Shown one piece after another: positions 36,814 to 46,053 of a stretch of DNA of 64,000 nucleotides. Source of the stretch: Methylopila sp. 73B. GTDB lineage: Bacteria > Pseudomonadota > Alphaproteobacteria > Rhizobiales > Methylopilaceae. The notes beneath the pieces were generated by a model. The model was not told the DNA's origin. It did not search any database and saw only the letters and a program-made list of their open reading frames with translations. Positions within the stretch are counted from its first letter, which is position 1. Each line of letters starts with the position of its first letter. The position numbers and the translations under genes are program-made. The stretch lies in contig NZ_JAFV01000001.1 of NCBI RefSeq assembly GCF_000526315.1, forward strand, positions 4,156,501-4,220,500, written 5' to 3'.

Positions 36814-37355
36814 GCCGTCGCTTTCTCCTGTCGATCGGCCACTACGCGATCGCGGTCTACTGGGTGCGGCGGCGGTCGCCGGCCTCCGCCTAGAAAGCGG
36901 GCTTGTCCACCGGGTTGACCGTCATCGGCCCCGAGGCGATGCCCGCTCGCGACGCCTACCGAGATCGTGGCGCTTGCGGCGCGCGGGCTCGGTCCAGCCC
37001 TTCATAACGAAAAATATAAAATCTATGTAATGAATATATTTATGTTGACCGGGCGATCGGTCTGACGCATCGTCACTTTGTGTTCGGTCGTCCCCGACTG
37101 AACGCCGCGGCTTTTGAACGAGCAGCTTGCGCCGCGTCACCAATCGCTAAAGCGCCACGGCGTGACGAACGCCCGTGGTTCCGACAGCCCCGAAGGTCCG
37201 TCATGCCTGCGTTCCCGACGTCCTCTCTCGACCACCTCAAACCCCGGCTCCGCGCGGCTGCGGGACGATGTCGCCCCTGACGCCAGGGTCGATGTGGTCC
37301 GGCCGCCGCGACGGCGCCGGGGTTCTTTCTTGAGAGACGTGAAAAGGAGCGCGCC
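36814..37355. other. Gene-poor stretch with an AT-rich patch
   Basis: I see no convincing gene here. 37002-37048 is markedly AT-rich (AAAAATATAAAATCTATG, then TAATGAATATATTTATG) in an otherwise GC-rich region, which could be a promoter or a scar of acquired DNA. A short plus-strand frame ending at 36893 (SIGHYAIAVYWVRRRSP) looks like a fragment but I cannot name it. Confidence 0.5.
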
Positions 37356-37541
37356 ATGAGCGCAGCGTTCGTCATCGAAGTGCGCGGCCGGCAGGCCGGT
37401 CTCGTCGTGCGCCAGGATCGCGGCGGCTACCGCTTTTTCGCGGCGGTCTCCGAAGCCTTGGCGCTCGAAGGTAAGGTGTTCCGCTCGGCCGCCGACGCCA
37501 GCCGCGCCGCCCGCGCGATTTTCGCGGCCGCCGCGCGCTGA
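37356..37541 (+). CDS. Small hypothetical protein
   Basis: 61 residues with a strong AAAAGGAG site six bases before the ATG. The sequence AFVIEVRGRQAGLVVRQDRG then YRFFAAVSEALALEGKVFRS and an Ala/Arg helix (ADASRAARAIFAAA) suggests a small beta-hairpin plus helix. It resembles short uncharacterised proteins common in Hyphomicrobiales. Function unknown. Confidence 0.6.
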   Translation: MSAAFVIEVRGRQAGLVVRQDRGGYRFFAAVSEALALEGKVFRSAADASRAARAIFAAAAR

Positions 37542-37686
37542 AACCGTGGCCGATCGGCCACGCCTGTCTCCGCGATCGCCCGTTCGCAGCGCCTCGTGAC
37601 GCCGCAGGCCGCGCATTGGCATGCGCGGCGGCGACGGGCCGGCTAAGCCTCTTCGCTCAGGATATGCGAAGCGGGGGCTTTGAACG

Positions 37687-39498
37687 ATGGCGGCTGAAGG
37701 CCAGAGCGAACTGGTGCAGGTCGTGGCGCTGCTCGGCGCGGGCGTCGTCGCCGTGCCGATCTTCCGACGGCTGGGGCTGGGCTCGGTGCTCGGCTACTTC
37801 GCAGCCGGCCTCGTCATCGGCCCATTCGGGCTGGGGCTATTCTCGGATCCCGGCGCGATCCTTCACGTCGCCGAGTTCGGCGTCATAATGCTGCTGTTCG
37901 TCATCGGCCTCGAGATGCAGCCCTCGCGGCTGTGGGCGCTGCGGCGCGAGATCTTCGGCCTCGGCGTGGCGCAGGTCGTCGCCTCCGGCGCGCTGCTGAC
38001 GCTGGCTGGCTCCGCGGCGGGACTTGACCTGGCGGTCGCCTTCGTCGCCGGCATGGGCTTCGTGCTGTCCTCGACCGCCGTCGTCATGCAGATGCTGGAC
38101 GAGCGCGGCGAGACGTCGACGGCGCAAGGCCAGAAGGCGGTGTCGATCCTCCTGCTCGAGGATCTCGCGATCGTGCCGCTGCTTGCGATCGTGGCCTTCA
38201 TCGCCCCGGCCGACAGCGGCGAGAACGCCGCCGACCGCTGGCGCGAGATCGCGATCGCGATCGCGGCGGTGGCCGGCCTCGTGCTCGCCGGCCGCTACCT
38301 GCTGAACCCGATGTTCCGGATCCTGGCCCGCTCCCAGGCCCGCGAAGTGATGACGGCGGCGGCGCTGCTGGTGGTGCTCGGCGCGGCGTTGCTCATGGAG
38401 CTCGGCGGCCTGTCGATGGCCATGGGCGCCTTCCTCGCCGGGGTGCTTCTGTCGGAATCGACCTTCCGCCACCAGCTCGAAGCCGACATCGAGCCGTTCC
38501 GCGGCATCCTGCTCGGCCTGTTCTTCCTGGCGGTCGGCATGTCGCTCGACCTGGCCGCGATCTCCGTTCACTGGCCAACGATCCTCGCCTTCACCGCGCT
38601 GTTCATCGCCGTCAAGGCGGCCGCGATTTTCGGGGTCGCGCGGTTGCTGGGCTCGTCCTCGCGGGAGGCGATCGACCGCGTGGCGCTGTTCGCTCAGGGC
38701 GGCGAGTTCGCCTTCGTGCTCTACTCCGCGGCCTCCGCGGTCGGGATCATGGACGCGCCGACCAACGCTATCTTCACGTCGGTCGTCATCCTTTCGATGG
38801 CGCTGACGCCGCTCACCGCGCTGGCGCTCAAACGCCTCATGCCCCGCAGCGCGCCGTCGCTCGACGGGGTGGACAAGGCGGACGGCCTCAGCGGCGAGGT
38901 GCTGGTGATCGGCTTCGGCCGGTTCGCGCAGGTGGCGAGCCAGTCGCTGCTCGCCCGCGGCTTCGAAGTCTCCATCATCGAGAACGACGTCGAGATGATC
39001 GAGGCGGCCGCGACCTTCGGCTTCAAGGTCTACTACGGCGACGGCACGCGGTTGGACACGCTGCGGGCCTCCGGCGCGGGCCAGGCGCGGGCGGTGCTGG
39101 TGTGCGTCGACAAGCAGGAGGCGGCGGAAAAGATCGTCGAGCTGGTGCAGTCCGAGTTTCCGCTCGCCAAGCTGTTCGTGCGCGCGTTCGACCGCGGTCA
39201 CGCGATGGATCTCGTGCGGGCCGGGGTCGACTATCACATCCGCGAGACCTTCGAATCCGCCATGGCGTTCGGCGAGGCGGCGCTGGTCGCCCTCGGCGTG
39301 CCGGAGGAGGAGGCGTCCGAGATCGCCGACGACGTGCGGCGGCGGGACGCGGAGCGGTTCGCGCTCCAGGTCGCGGGCGACATCCACTCCGGCTCCAGCC
39401 TGATCCGCGGCAACGCGCCGATCCCGACGCCGCTCACCCGGCCGCGCCGCGCCGGCCAGATCGTGGACCAGGGGGCGCCGCAGCCGGAGGCGATCTGA
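37687..39498 (+). CDS. CPA2 monovalent cation:proton antiporter with TrkA-N domain (KefB/C type)
   Basis: 603 residues. About 12-13 membrane helices (1-390) form the Na+/H+-exchanger domain, with the signature LGLGSVLGYFAAGLVIGPFG and EFGVIMLLFVIGLEMQPSRLW at the N-terminus. A cytosolic TrkA-N/RCK domain follows (about 405-530: VLVIGFGRFAQVASQSLLARG), binding NAD(H) for gating. The protein resembles glutathione-gated K+ efflux systems; no KefF/G ancillary gene is adjacent. Exports K+ in exchange for protons under electrophile or pH stress, by family. Confidence 0.92.
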   Translation: MAAEGQSELVQVVALLGAGVVAVPIFRRLGLGSVLGYFAAGLVIGPFGLGLFSDPGAILHVAEFGVIMLLFVIGLEMQPSRLWALRREIFGLGVAQVVASGALLTLAGSAAGLDLAVAFVAGMGFVLSSTAVVMQMLDERGETSTAQGQKAVSILLLEDLAIVPLLAIVAFIAPADSGENAADRWREIAIAIAAVAGLVLAGRYLLNPMFRILARSQAREVMTAAALLVVLGAALLMELGGLSMAMGAFLAGVLLSESTFRHQLEADIEPFRGILLGLFFLAVGMSLDLAAISVHWPTILAFTALFIAVKAAAIFGVARLLGSSSREAIDRVALFAQGGEFAFVLYSAASAVGIMDAPTNAIFTSVVILSMALTPLTALALKRLMPRSAPSLDGVDKADGLSGEVLVIGFGRFAQVASQSLLARGFEVSIIENDVEMIEAAATFGFKVYYGDGTRLDTLRASGAGQARAVLVCVDKQEAAEKIVELVQSEFPLAKLFVRAFDRGHAMDLVRAGVDYHIRETFESAMAFGEAALVALGVPEEEASEIADDVRRRDAERFALQVAGDIHSGSSLIRGNAPIPTPLTRPRRAGQIVDQGAPQPEAI

Positions 39499-39558
39499 CG
39501 ATGTCCCGGCGGAACTTTCACGGTCTCCGCGGCGTCTCCTTCGAAAGGAGAATTCGCA

Positions 39559-39807
39559 ATGGACCGCACACAGGAAATTCGGGAACGCGCCTACCAGATC
39601 TGGATCGAGGCCGGCCAGCCGATCGGGCGCGAGGAGGAGCACTGGGAGCAGGCGCGCCGCGACGTCGAGGGCGCTGGGACTGACGTCGAAGGCTCCGAGG
39701 CCGACAAGGAGAGCCGGCTCGACGAGACGTTGAAGGAGAGCTTTCCGGGCAGCGATCCGTCGTCGGAAAGCCAGCCCGGCGGGGGGATCACCGGCCCCGG
39801 GAACTGA
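39559..39807 (+). CDS. DUF2934 domain protein
   Basis: 82 residues: an N-terminal DUF2934 motif (IRERAYQIWIEAGQPIGREE then EHWEQARRDVE), an acidic middle, and a Gly-rich tail SSESQPGGGITGPGN. AAAGGAG lies upstream. DUF2934 proteins are short, abundant in rhizobia and of unknown role, often stress-induced. The last 20 bp overlap the convergent Pnap_2097-like gene. Confidence 0.88.
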   Translation: MDRTQEIRERAYQIWIEAGQPIGREEEHWEQARRDVEGAGTDVEGSEADKESRLDETLKESFPGSDPSSESQPGGGITGPGN

Positions 39808-40675
39808 TCGCTTTCGTCGTAAAGATGTCCGCGAGGGGCCGCCCATCCGCGGCGGCCTCCAGCGACATCCAATGACGTATCTCGCCCAAGACCGGCATGG
39901 TCCCGCGCAGGCGGACCACGAGGCCTTCGCCGGGCTCGAGGTTGCCGTGGAACACGATTTCGCGCTCGCGGACAGCGACGCCGCGGGCCGGCAGGTCGGT
40001 CAGCTCCCACTCCGCGCGGTCGGCGAAGCCCTGATAGGCCGAAAAGTACAGCAGCTCCGCGCCGTTAAAGTCCTGGCTCGGGCAGGGCCGGATATCGAAA
40101 CGTGAAGCGTCGAGGCCCTCGCCTCGCTTGAACCCGAGATGCGCGGTCCAACGCCCCGGTCGTAGCAGCGCCGGCAGGCCGGCGATCGCCGGAGCGGGCT
40201 GGAAGCTTCCGAACGCCGGCAGTCCGGGCAGGCCGACCTTAGCGATTGACCGGTTGCCGTCCCCCTCCGCGCGTTTCACGAAGGTCGACAGCAGCGCGAC
40301 CTTCCCCGCCGGCGCGCCGCGGCGCTGAAGCCAATGGGTGCTGGCGAAGCGAGTGCGGGAGACCCGCGTAATCTCCGAGCGGATCGTCAGCTCGTCATGC
40401 TCAACGAAGGCGTCGAGAGCGAGAGCCTCGGACTGCATGGCGCAGAACGCGGCGTAGATCTTCTCTCCGGTCACGTCCCGGAAGTCCGCGGCCGCGACGC
40501 CGCAGAATTCGGCGATGAGCCGCCAGTGCAGGTCGCCGCAGGTTTTCAGCAACCAGGTCTCAGAGACGCCGCCGAGGCATAGCTCCGGCATGCCGAGCGT
40601 CACCCGCGTCGTTCGGACAGGACCCGCAAAGACGGTGGCGCCCTCGAGCGCCGAGCGGTCGACCGCGACGTTCAT
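39788..40675 (-). CDS. Pnap_2097/LnmK-like hotdog-fold biosynthetic protein
   Basis: 295 residues from the ATG at 40675. The features GMPELCLGGVSETWLLKTCGD and WRLIAEF near the N-terminus, ELTIRSEITRVSRTRFASTHW and a second half with FNGAELLYFSAYQGFADRAEW suggest two hotdog (thioesterase-like) halves, as in the Pnap_2097 family related to the LnmK acyltransferase/decarboxylase N-domain. That naming is from memory of the family pattern. It starts 2 bp after the flavoprotein stop and closes the Nit1C-type operon; it may transfer or decarboxylate an acyl group on the cluster's unknown product. Confidence 0.7.
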   Translation of the reverse strand: MNVAVDRSALEGATVFAGPVRTTRVTLGMPELCLGGVSETWLLKTCGDLHWRLIAEFCGVAAADFRDVTGEKIYAAFCAMQSEALALDAFVEHDELTIRSEITRVSRTRFASTHWLQRRGAPAGKVALLSTFVKRAEGDGNRSIAKVGLPGLPAFGSFQPAPAIAGLPALLRPGRWTAHLGFKRGEGLDASRFDIRPCPSQDFNGAELLYFSAYQGFADRAEWELTDLPARGVAVREREIVFHGNLEPGEGLVVRLRGTMPVLGEIRHWMSLEAAADGRPLADIFTTKAISSRGR

Positions 40676-40677
40676 GG

Positions 40678-41949
40678 TCAGACGGCGACGCTGAGCGGCG
40701 CGCGTTTGCGCGACAGCCGATCCGCGATCCTGGACACCACGAACTCCGCGTCGCGGCCGACCGCGCCGAAGCGCCCGGAGCCCCAGGTGTTCAGCCAGGG
40801 CAGGCCGATGAAGGAGACGCCCTCGACCTCGGTTTCGCCCCGCCGATGGACCGGACGACCGGCGCCGTTGAACACGGGCGCGTCGAGCCAGCGGAAGTCC
40901 GGCGTAAAGCCGATGCACCAGACGATCGACGTAATCCCGGAGCCCGCAAGGTCGAGCGTTCCGCGCTCGGCAGGCGGCGTCCACACCGGCGCGTAGACCG
41001 ACGGCGGCGGCGCCTCGACGCCGGTCTCGGCGATGTGCTTGTCGATCGCGGCGTTGATGCCGTTGTAGGTGCGGTCTGCGAAATCGAGGCTTGAGGCGAG
41101 GTTCTGGCGGAAGCGCAGGATCCCGTCGTCGTAGTCCTCCAGCACGCCGTAGAGCTCCATCCCCTCGGTCGCGAAGCGCCTGAGGTCGATGTCGCGGCCG
41201 CCGTCGCGGCCGGTGACGTAGTGGTTGGTGTTGTCGCGCACGCCCTCACGCAGGGGATGCTTGTCGACCGTCATCTCGTAGTAGCCCATGTCCGCGAGCC
41301 AGGTGACGACGTCGCGGCCGCGGTAGAACCGGGCGCATCGCGGCGCTTCGCCGACGGCGAGATGCACCTTGCGGCCGGCGAGGTGGAGGTCTTCGGCGAT
41401 CTGGGCGCCGGACTGTCCGGAGCCCACCACCAGGACCTCGCCGGCGGGCAGCTGGTCGGCGTTGCGGTACTGCTCGGAGTGGATCTGCGCTATCGACTTC
41501 GGCAGCTTCTCCGCCATGCGCGGGATGATCGGCGTGTGGTAGCCGCCGGACGCCACGACGATCTCGTCGGCGGTGAAGTCGCCCTCGGAGGTCGCGATCG
41601 CGAAGCCGCCCTCCGGCCGCCGCGTCACGCGCGTCACCCCGACGCCCTCGCGGATCGGGGGCTTCACCTTCTCCACGAAGCCGCGGACATAGGCGACGAT
41701 CTCGTCCTTCTTCATGAAGCCGTCCGGGTCGGGGCCGTCGTAGGGGTGGCCCGGCAGGTCGCACTGCCAGTTGGGCGTGACCAGGCTGAAGCTGTCCCAG
41801 CGCTGCGTCGACCAGGTGTGGGCGGCGGAGCGCTTCTCGAACACGAGATGGTCGATCTGGCGCCGCTGCAGCCAGTAGCTGATGGAGAGGCCCGCCTGGC
41901 CGCCACCGACGACGACGACGCTGAAATGCGGAGTTTCGGACATGCTCAT
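40678..41949 (-). CDS. MSMEG_0569-like flavin-dependent oxidoreductase (NitH)
   Basis: 423 residues. A flavoprotein monooxygenase: N-terminal FAD loop [20 protein letters not shown] (about 10-29), NADP loop [17 protein letters not shown] near 170 and FMO-like [20 protein letters not shown]. It is the class typical of the Nit1C cluster (MSMEG_0569/NitH). GGGAGG precedes the ATG at 41949. Presumably oxygenates a nitrogenous intermediate; the substrate is unknown. Confidence 0.88.
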   Translation of the reverse strand: MSMSETPHFSVVVVGGGQAGLSISYWLQRRQIDHLVFEKRSAAHTWSTQRWDSFSLVTPNWQCDLPGHPYDGPDPDGFMKKDEIVAYVRGFVEKVKPPIREGVGVTRVTRRPEGGFAIATSEGDFTADEIVVASGGYHTPIIPRMAEKLPKSIAQIHSEQYRNADQLPAGEVLVVGSGQSGAQIAEDLHLAGRKVHLAVGEAPRCARFYRGRDVVTWLADMGYYEMTVDKHPLREGVRDNTNHYVTGRDGGRDIDLRRFATEGMELYGVLEDYDDGILRFRQNLASSLDFADRTYNGINAAIDKHIAETGVEAPPPSVYAPVWTPPAERGTLDLAGSGITSIVWCIGFTPDFRWLDAPVFNGAGRPVHRRGETEVEGVSFIGLPWLNTWGSGRFGAVGRDAEFVVSRIADRLSRKRAPLSVAV

Positions 41950-41966
41950 GCTGTCCTCCCGGAGGA

Positions 41967-42248
41967 TCAGGTTTCGAAGGAGACGACGGTGACGGGGGCG
42001 TCCGGCGCGAAGCGCGCGGAGGCCCGCTCGATCCGTCCGAGCTGGTCGAGCGCGCTGGAGCAGGCGAAGCCATATTTCGCGCGGACCCGTTCGCTCGCGA
42101 TGTTCAGCGCCGTGCGGCAGCGCTCGGCGAAGTCGGAGACGGGATAGCTCTCGCCCGCGGTCATGTGTTCGGAGATGACGAGCGAGGGCGAGTAGCAGCT
42201 CTCTTCCGCGCCGTCGGGCCAGCGGATGATGAAGCGCATTTCAGGCAT
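41967..42248 (-). CDS. MSMEG_0570-like nitrogen starvation response protein
   Basis: 93 residues, MPEMRFIIRWPDGAEESCYS then PSLVISEHMTAGESYPVSDF, a charged helix and PVTVVSFET at the end. This matches the small MSMEG_0570 family seen only in Nit1C-type clusters; one conserved Cys (CYSPS) is present. It may be a scaffold or binding protein. It overlaps the glycosyltransferase end by 8 bp and precedes the flavoprotein by 17 bp. Confidence 0.85.
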   Translation of the reverse strand: MPEMRFIIRWPDGAEESCYSPSLVISEHMTAGESYPVSDFAERCRTALNIASERVRAKYGFACSSALDQLGRIERASARFAPDAPVTVVSFET

Positions 42249-43398
42249 GGGCGGCCTCCGTCAAGCGGCTGTAGACGTCGAGATGGGTGCGGGCGACGGA
42301 GAGCCAGTCGCGGCGAAGCGCGACCGCCTGGCCGCGCTCCGCGAGCCGCGAGCGGACGGGTTCCGCCAGCGCCAGCATCAGCGCGTTCGCGATCGATCCC
42401 GGGTTCAGCGGGTCGCACCAGGCGACGTCTCCGTCGCCGAGGTACTCCGTGAAGGGCGCGATGCGGGAGGCGGCGACCGGCGTTCCGCTCGCCATCGCCT
42501 CGAGCGCCACGAGGCCGAAGCCTTCCCGCACCGAGGGGAAGGCGAGCACGTCGGCGATGCGGTAGAGCGCGGGCATGTCGGCGTCGGGCAGCGGCCCGGT
42601 GCGGATCAGCGCGCTCGGCGGAAGTCCGCTCGCGGCGGCGTCGCGCTCGAAGGCCGCGCGGTAATCGCCGTGGTCGAGCACCGAGGCGCCGCCGGCGATG
42701 ACCAGTTGCGCCCGCTCGTGGAACCGGCGGACCTGCCGGAAGGCCTCCAGCAGCCGCCGCGCGTTTTTGCGCTCCTCGACGCCGCCGACCGAGAGAATGA
42801 TCGGACCGGAGCCGAGCCCGAGGCGGAGGCGAAGCGTCGCCTCGCGGCCGTCCGGATCGGGCCGGAACCGGCGGGCGTCGACCCCGTTGCCGGCGAGCGT
42901 CGGCTCCAGCCCGTAGCGGGCGCGGAGCGCGGCGCGCCAGAGGTCGCTGACGACGATCTGGGCGTCGGAGGTCGTCACGGAGCGCGTCTGCAGCGCGGCG
43001 ACGCGGGCGTCCGCGAAGGTGTCGAGATGATGCACCGTCCGCACGAAGGCGCGGACGAGCCCGTCGTCCTTGAGCGTCGCGAGCGCGTTGCCGGAGATCC
43101 CGTCCTGAGCGTGGAAAACGTCGAAGCGGCGGTTCTCCGGCTTCGCGAAATGCCGGCGGTAGTCCTCGACCCGCCTGACCACCATGTCGTGGGTGTCGCC
43201 CTCGACCGGGGCGGCCTCGACGCAGACGGTCTCGAACGCGGTCGGGCGGAAGAACCCGCGCGCCGCGGGGTCGGGCGCGTGAACCACGGGCGTGTGGCCG
43301 AGGTCGCGCAGGGCGCTCGCGAGCTCTATGGCGTGAACGACGCTCCCGCGGGGATTGACCGAATGACAGAGCAAGGCGATGCGGAGAGGCGCCGTCAT
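42241..43398 (-). CDS. MSMEG_0565-like glycosyltransferase (GT4)
   Basis: 385 residues from the ATG at 43398. A GT-B family 4 enzyme: LLCHSVNPRGSVVHAIELAS at the N-terminus, donor-binding VGGVEERKNARRLLEAF and FPSVREGFGLVALEAMASGTPVAAS in the second lobe. Within this cluster it is the MSMEG_0565 family, expected to glycosylate the small-molecule product. It overlaps both neighbours by a few bases. Confidence 0.88.
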   Translation of the reverse strand: MTAPLRIALLCHSVNPRGSVVHAIELASALRDLGHTPVVHAPDPAARGFFRPTAFETVCVEAAPVEGDTHDMVVRRVEDYRRHFAKPENRRFDVFHAQDGISGNALATLKDDGLVRAFVRTVHHLDTFADARVAALQTRSVTTSDAQIVVSDLWRAALRARYGLEPTLAGNGVDARRFRPDPDGREATLRLRLGLGSGPIILSVGGVEERKNARRLLEAFRQVRRFHERAQLVIAGGASVLDHGDYRAAFERDAAASGLPPSALIRTGPLPDADMPALYRIADVLAFPSVREGFGLVALEAMASGTPVAASRIAPFTEYLGDGDVAWCDPLNPGSIANALMLALAEPVRSRLAERGQAVALRRDWLSVARTHLDVYSRLTEAAHA

Positions 43399-44384
43399 GA
43401 CGCCGGTCCTGCGGCGCAGCCGATGAGCGGACGCGAGGCGAGGTCCCAGACGGTCGCGACGCGTCCGTGGGACGCGATCTCGACGCGGCCGCCCCGGGTG
43501 ATCCCGCCGATATCGGCGGCGGCGATCCCGCGCGCATGAAACCGGCCAAGGATCGCGTCGACGTGGTTCTGCGGCGCGGCGATCAGGTAGCCGAAGCTCG
43601 GAAAGCTCCGCAGCCAGCGTTCCAGCGAAACGCCGTCCGGCCGGGGCACGGCGTCGAGATCGATCCGAACGCCGACCTCGGAGCATTCGGCGAGCATGGC
43701 GGCGGTGCCGACCACGCCGGCCTGGCTGATGTCCTTCGCCGCGCGGCTGAGGCCCGCCTCCGCGATCTCCGGCAAGAGCTCCAGGTCGCCACGCAAGCGC
43801 ATCGACGGCGCGTCGGTCGCGGCCTCCCAGTTGTCGAAGGGCTCGCGGTAGCGCCCGCGCAGGTCGATGGCGGCGATCAGGCGGTCGCCGGGCGCCGCGT
43901 CGAAGCTCGTGAGCAGGCGCCGGGCCCGGCCCAGCACGGCGACCGAGAGCTGGCCGCGGTCGCAGGCGAGATTGCTGTGGCCGCCGACGATGGGCGCGCC
44001 GAAGCGGGCGGAGGCGTCGCGCAGGCCGTCCAGCACCGGCGCGGCTCCGGCCTCGCCGTTCGCCCAGACGGCGTCGACCACCGCGATCGGCCGCCCGCCC
44101 ATGGCGGCGATGTCGGACAGGTTCACCATCACGCCGCACCAGCCGGCGAACCAGGGATCCCTCTCCACGAAGGCGTTCATGAAGCCCTCGATGGCGAACA
44201 GCAGATAGCCGTCGCCCTCGGGGATCGCCGCGCAGTCGTCGCCAACCGCCACCACCGACGCGCCCGAGACGCCGAGGCGCGCGACGGCCGCCGCGATGTC
44301 GGCCTTGGCCTCCATCCCGCGGCCGGACCTCAAAGCCGCCGCCAGCGCCTCGAGATCGACCGTGCTGTCCAGGGCGAGGCTCAT
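43395..44384 (-). CDS. Sll0787-like AIR synthase-related protein (NitF)
   Basis: 329 residues from the ATG at 44384. It has the PurM/AIR synthase fold: VVAVGDDCAAIPEGDGYLLF (metal/ATP loop), VMVNLSDIAAMGGRPIAVVD and GAPIVGGHSNLACDRGQLSV, and late DISQAGVVGTAAMLAE. PurM-like proteins bind ATP and activate an amide or carboxyl group, so it may perform an ATP-dependent ring closure in the cluster's pathway. Start overlaps the GNAT stop (ATGA). Confidence 0.87.
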   Translation of the reverse strand: MSLALDSTVDLEALAAALRSGRGMEAKADIAAAVARLGVSGASVVAVGDDCAAIPEGDGYLLFAIEGFMNAFVERDPWFAGWCGVMVNLSDIAAMGGRPIAVVDAVWANGEAGAAPVLDGLRDASARFGAPIVGGHSNLACDRGQLSVAVLGRARRLLTSFDAAPGDRLIAAIDLRGRYREPFDNWEAATDAPSMRLRGDLELLPEIAEAGLSRAAKDISQAGVVGTAAMLAECSEVGVRIDLDAVPRPDGVSLERWLRSFPSFGYLIAAPQNHVDAILGRFHARGIAAADIGGITRGGRVEIASHGRVATVWDLASRPLIGCAAGPAS

Positions 44385-44923
44385 GCCGCTCTCCGGACGA
44401 GCGTCAGGAACCCGGCCTCCGGCGTCGCGAAGGGCGGATAGAAGGCGAGGTCCGCCTCCATCCTGAGATGCGGGCGGCCATGAAGCACGACGGTCTCCAG
44501 CGGGCGCCAGCGCAGCCGCTCGAACAGCGGGCCGTTCTGCTCCTGCACATGAGCGAAGAACCGCGTGCAGCCGCGCGCATGGGCCGAGGACACCGCGAGT
44601 CGGATGAGCGCCGCGCCCAGAGCGCCGACGCGCCGGTGCCCGGCGTCGACCGCGAGCCGCGAGCCCCACCACACGCCGGGCGCCTTCTCGTGGATGCGGA
44701 CCGTGCCGACCACGGCGTCGTAGGCGACCGCAAGCGACGACGCCGCGACCAGCGGGATCGCTACCTCGTCGAGCGCGTCGCGGTCGTCGCCCGCGAAGAT
44801 CTTCTGCTCCTCGCAGAACACCTTTCGGCGCAGGGCCGCCGCGCCGCGCCGCTCCCACTCACCGACCGCCCATTTGATCTGGTAGCCGGTCGGGACGAAG
44901 GGGGTCACCGCTTCGAAGAACAT
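44381..44923 (-). CDS. Sll0786/MSMEG_0567-like N-acetyltransferase (NitE)
   Basis: 180 residues from the ATG at 44923. A GNAT domain with RRKVFCEEQKIFAGDDRDALDE at the front, VGTVRIHEKAPGVWWGSRLA and the acetyl-CoA loop RRVGALGAALIRLAV, then GCTRFFAHVQEQNGPLFERL. It belongs to the cluster-specific N-acetyltransferase family and probably acylates an amine of the intermediate. Overlaps the radical SAM gene by 19 bp and the AIR-synthase-like gene by 4. Confidence 0.87.
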   Translation of the reverse strand: MFFEAVTPFVPTGYQIKWAVGEWERRGAAALRRKVFCEEQKIFAGDDRDALDEVAIPLVAASSLAVAYDAVVGTVRIHEKAPGVWWGSRLAVDAGHRRVGALGAALIRLAVSSAHARGCTRFFAHVQEQNGPLFERLRWRPLETVVLHGRPHLRMEADLAFYPPFATPEAGFLTLVRRAA

Positions 44924-46053
44924 GCGCTCTCTCCGCGTTCGTAGGCCGCAAGCGACGAGCACGCCCCGCACTTCGCGCAGCCGGCCTTGACGTCGACGGA
45001 GCGCAGGCCGCTTGCGATCAGCATGCGGGCGAGGGGGCCCAGGATGGAGGCCATGAAGGCTGCCGGCGGCGTCGGATGGCTTTCGAGCGGCGTGCCGGAG
45101 ATCGGCGTGAACGGCACCACGAAGGGATAGACGCCGAGCGCCGTCAGCCGCTCGCAGACGGCGAGGATCTCCTCGGCTGTGTCGCCGAGGCCGGCGAGGA
45201 TGTAGGTCGAGACCTGGCCGCGGCCGAACACGGGCGCCGCCGCCGCGAAGGCCTCGAAGTAGCGTTCGACGGACACCGTCGCCTTGCCGGGCATGATGCG
45301 CTGGCGCACCGGCTCCGACACCGCCTCGAGATGCATGCCGAGCGCGTCCGCGCCCGCGGTCCGCAGGCGCTCGAACCAAGCGTCGTCGTCCGGCGGCTCG
45401 CACTGGACCTGGATCGGCAGGTTCACCCGCGCCTTCACGCCGACGCAGCTGTCCGCCAGCACGACGGCGCCGCGGTCCGCGCCTTTCGGCGTGCCGGTCG
45501 TCATGACCATGTGCCGGACGCCGTCGAGCCGGACGGCCGCCTCCGCCACCTCGCCGAGCTGGGCGGGCGTCTTGTGCGCGATGGTGCGGCCGGCGGCGAG
45601 CGACTGGCCGATGGCGCAGAACTGGCAGGTCTTGGTGCGGCTCTGGTAGCGGATGCAGGTCTGCAGCACCGTGGTCGCCAGCACGTCGCGGCCGTGCAAC
45701 GTGGCGATGTGCCGGTAGGGCACGCCCTCGGCCGTCGTCAGCTCGTAGAACTTCGGGCCGAGCGGGAACGAGGCCTCCGCCACGACCGCGCCGTCCCGGG
45801 TGATGCGGCTGCGGCCGAAGGCGTCGGGCTTCTCCACGAGATAGGGGCTGTCGAACGCTGGCGCGGTGTGCACCGGCGCCATCACCGTCATGCCGTCGAT
45901 GGTGATCGCCTTGTGGTCGGAGGGCCCGGCGCCGCCGCGCCGGCTGGCGGCGCCGGCGCTAGGGTCGACGAGCCGGACCCCGAAGGACTGCAACTCGTTG
46001 ATCAGCTCCTCGGTCCGCAGCGTCGGCTTCGGCTTGGTCGGCATCGGCGTCAT
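44905..46053 (-). CDS. MSMEG_0568-like radical SAM protein (NitD)
   Basis: 382 residues. The cluster-binding site is C133-X9-C143-X2-C146 ([18 protein letters not shown]), an unusual spacing versus the standard CX3CX2C, followed by a biotin-synthase-like TIM barrel ([20 protein letters not shown] and [10 protein letters not shown]). A cysteine-rich C-terminus ([10 protein letters not shown] near 357-366) could bind an auxiliary Fe-S cluster. GGAG lies eight bases before the ATG at 46053. It should generate a 5'-deoxyadenosyl radical for the central step of the pathway. It overlaps the nitrilase gene by 95 bp. Confidence 0.9.
   Translation of the reverse strand: MTPMPTKPKPTLRTEELINELQSFGVRLVDPSAGAASRRGGAGPSDHKAITIDGMTVMAPVHTAPAFDSPYLVEKPDAFGRSRITRDGAVVAEASFPLGPKFYELTTAEGVPYRHIATLHGRDVLATTVLQTCIRYQSRTKTCQFCAIGQSLAAGRTIAHKTPAQLGEVAEAAVRLDGVRHMVMTTGTPKGADRGAVVLADSCVGVKARVNLPIQVQCEPPDDDAWFERLRTAGADALGMHLEAVSEPVRQRIMPGKATVSVERYFEAFAAAAPVFGRGQVSTYILAGLGDTAEEILAVCERLTALGVYPFVVPFTPISGTPLESHPTPPAAFMASILGPLARMLIASGLRSVDVKAGCAKCGACSSLAAYERGESACSSKR

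Noticed and set aside
36438..36893. Plus-strand frame ending SIGHYAIAVYWVRRRSPASA
   Set aside because: The last 20 residues look gene-like, but the rest is antisense to the LysR remnant and I could not place it in a family.
37837..39846. A 669-residue minus-strand frame across the CPA2 antiporter
   Set aside because: Antisense shadow with low-complexity Arg/Gly/Glu sequence.
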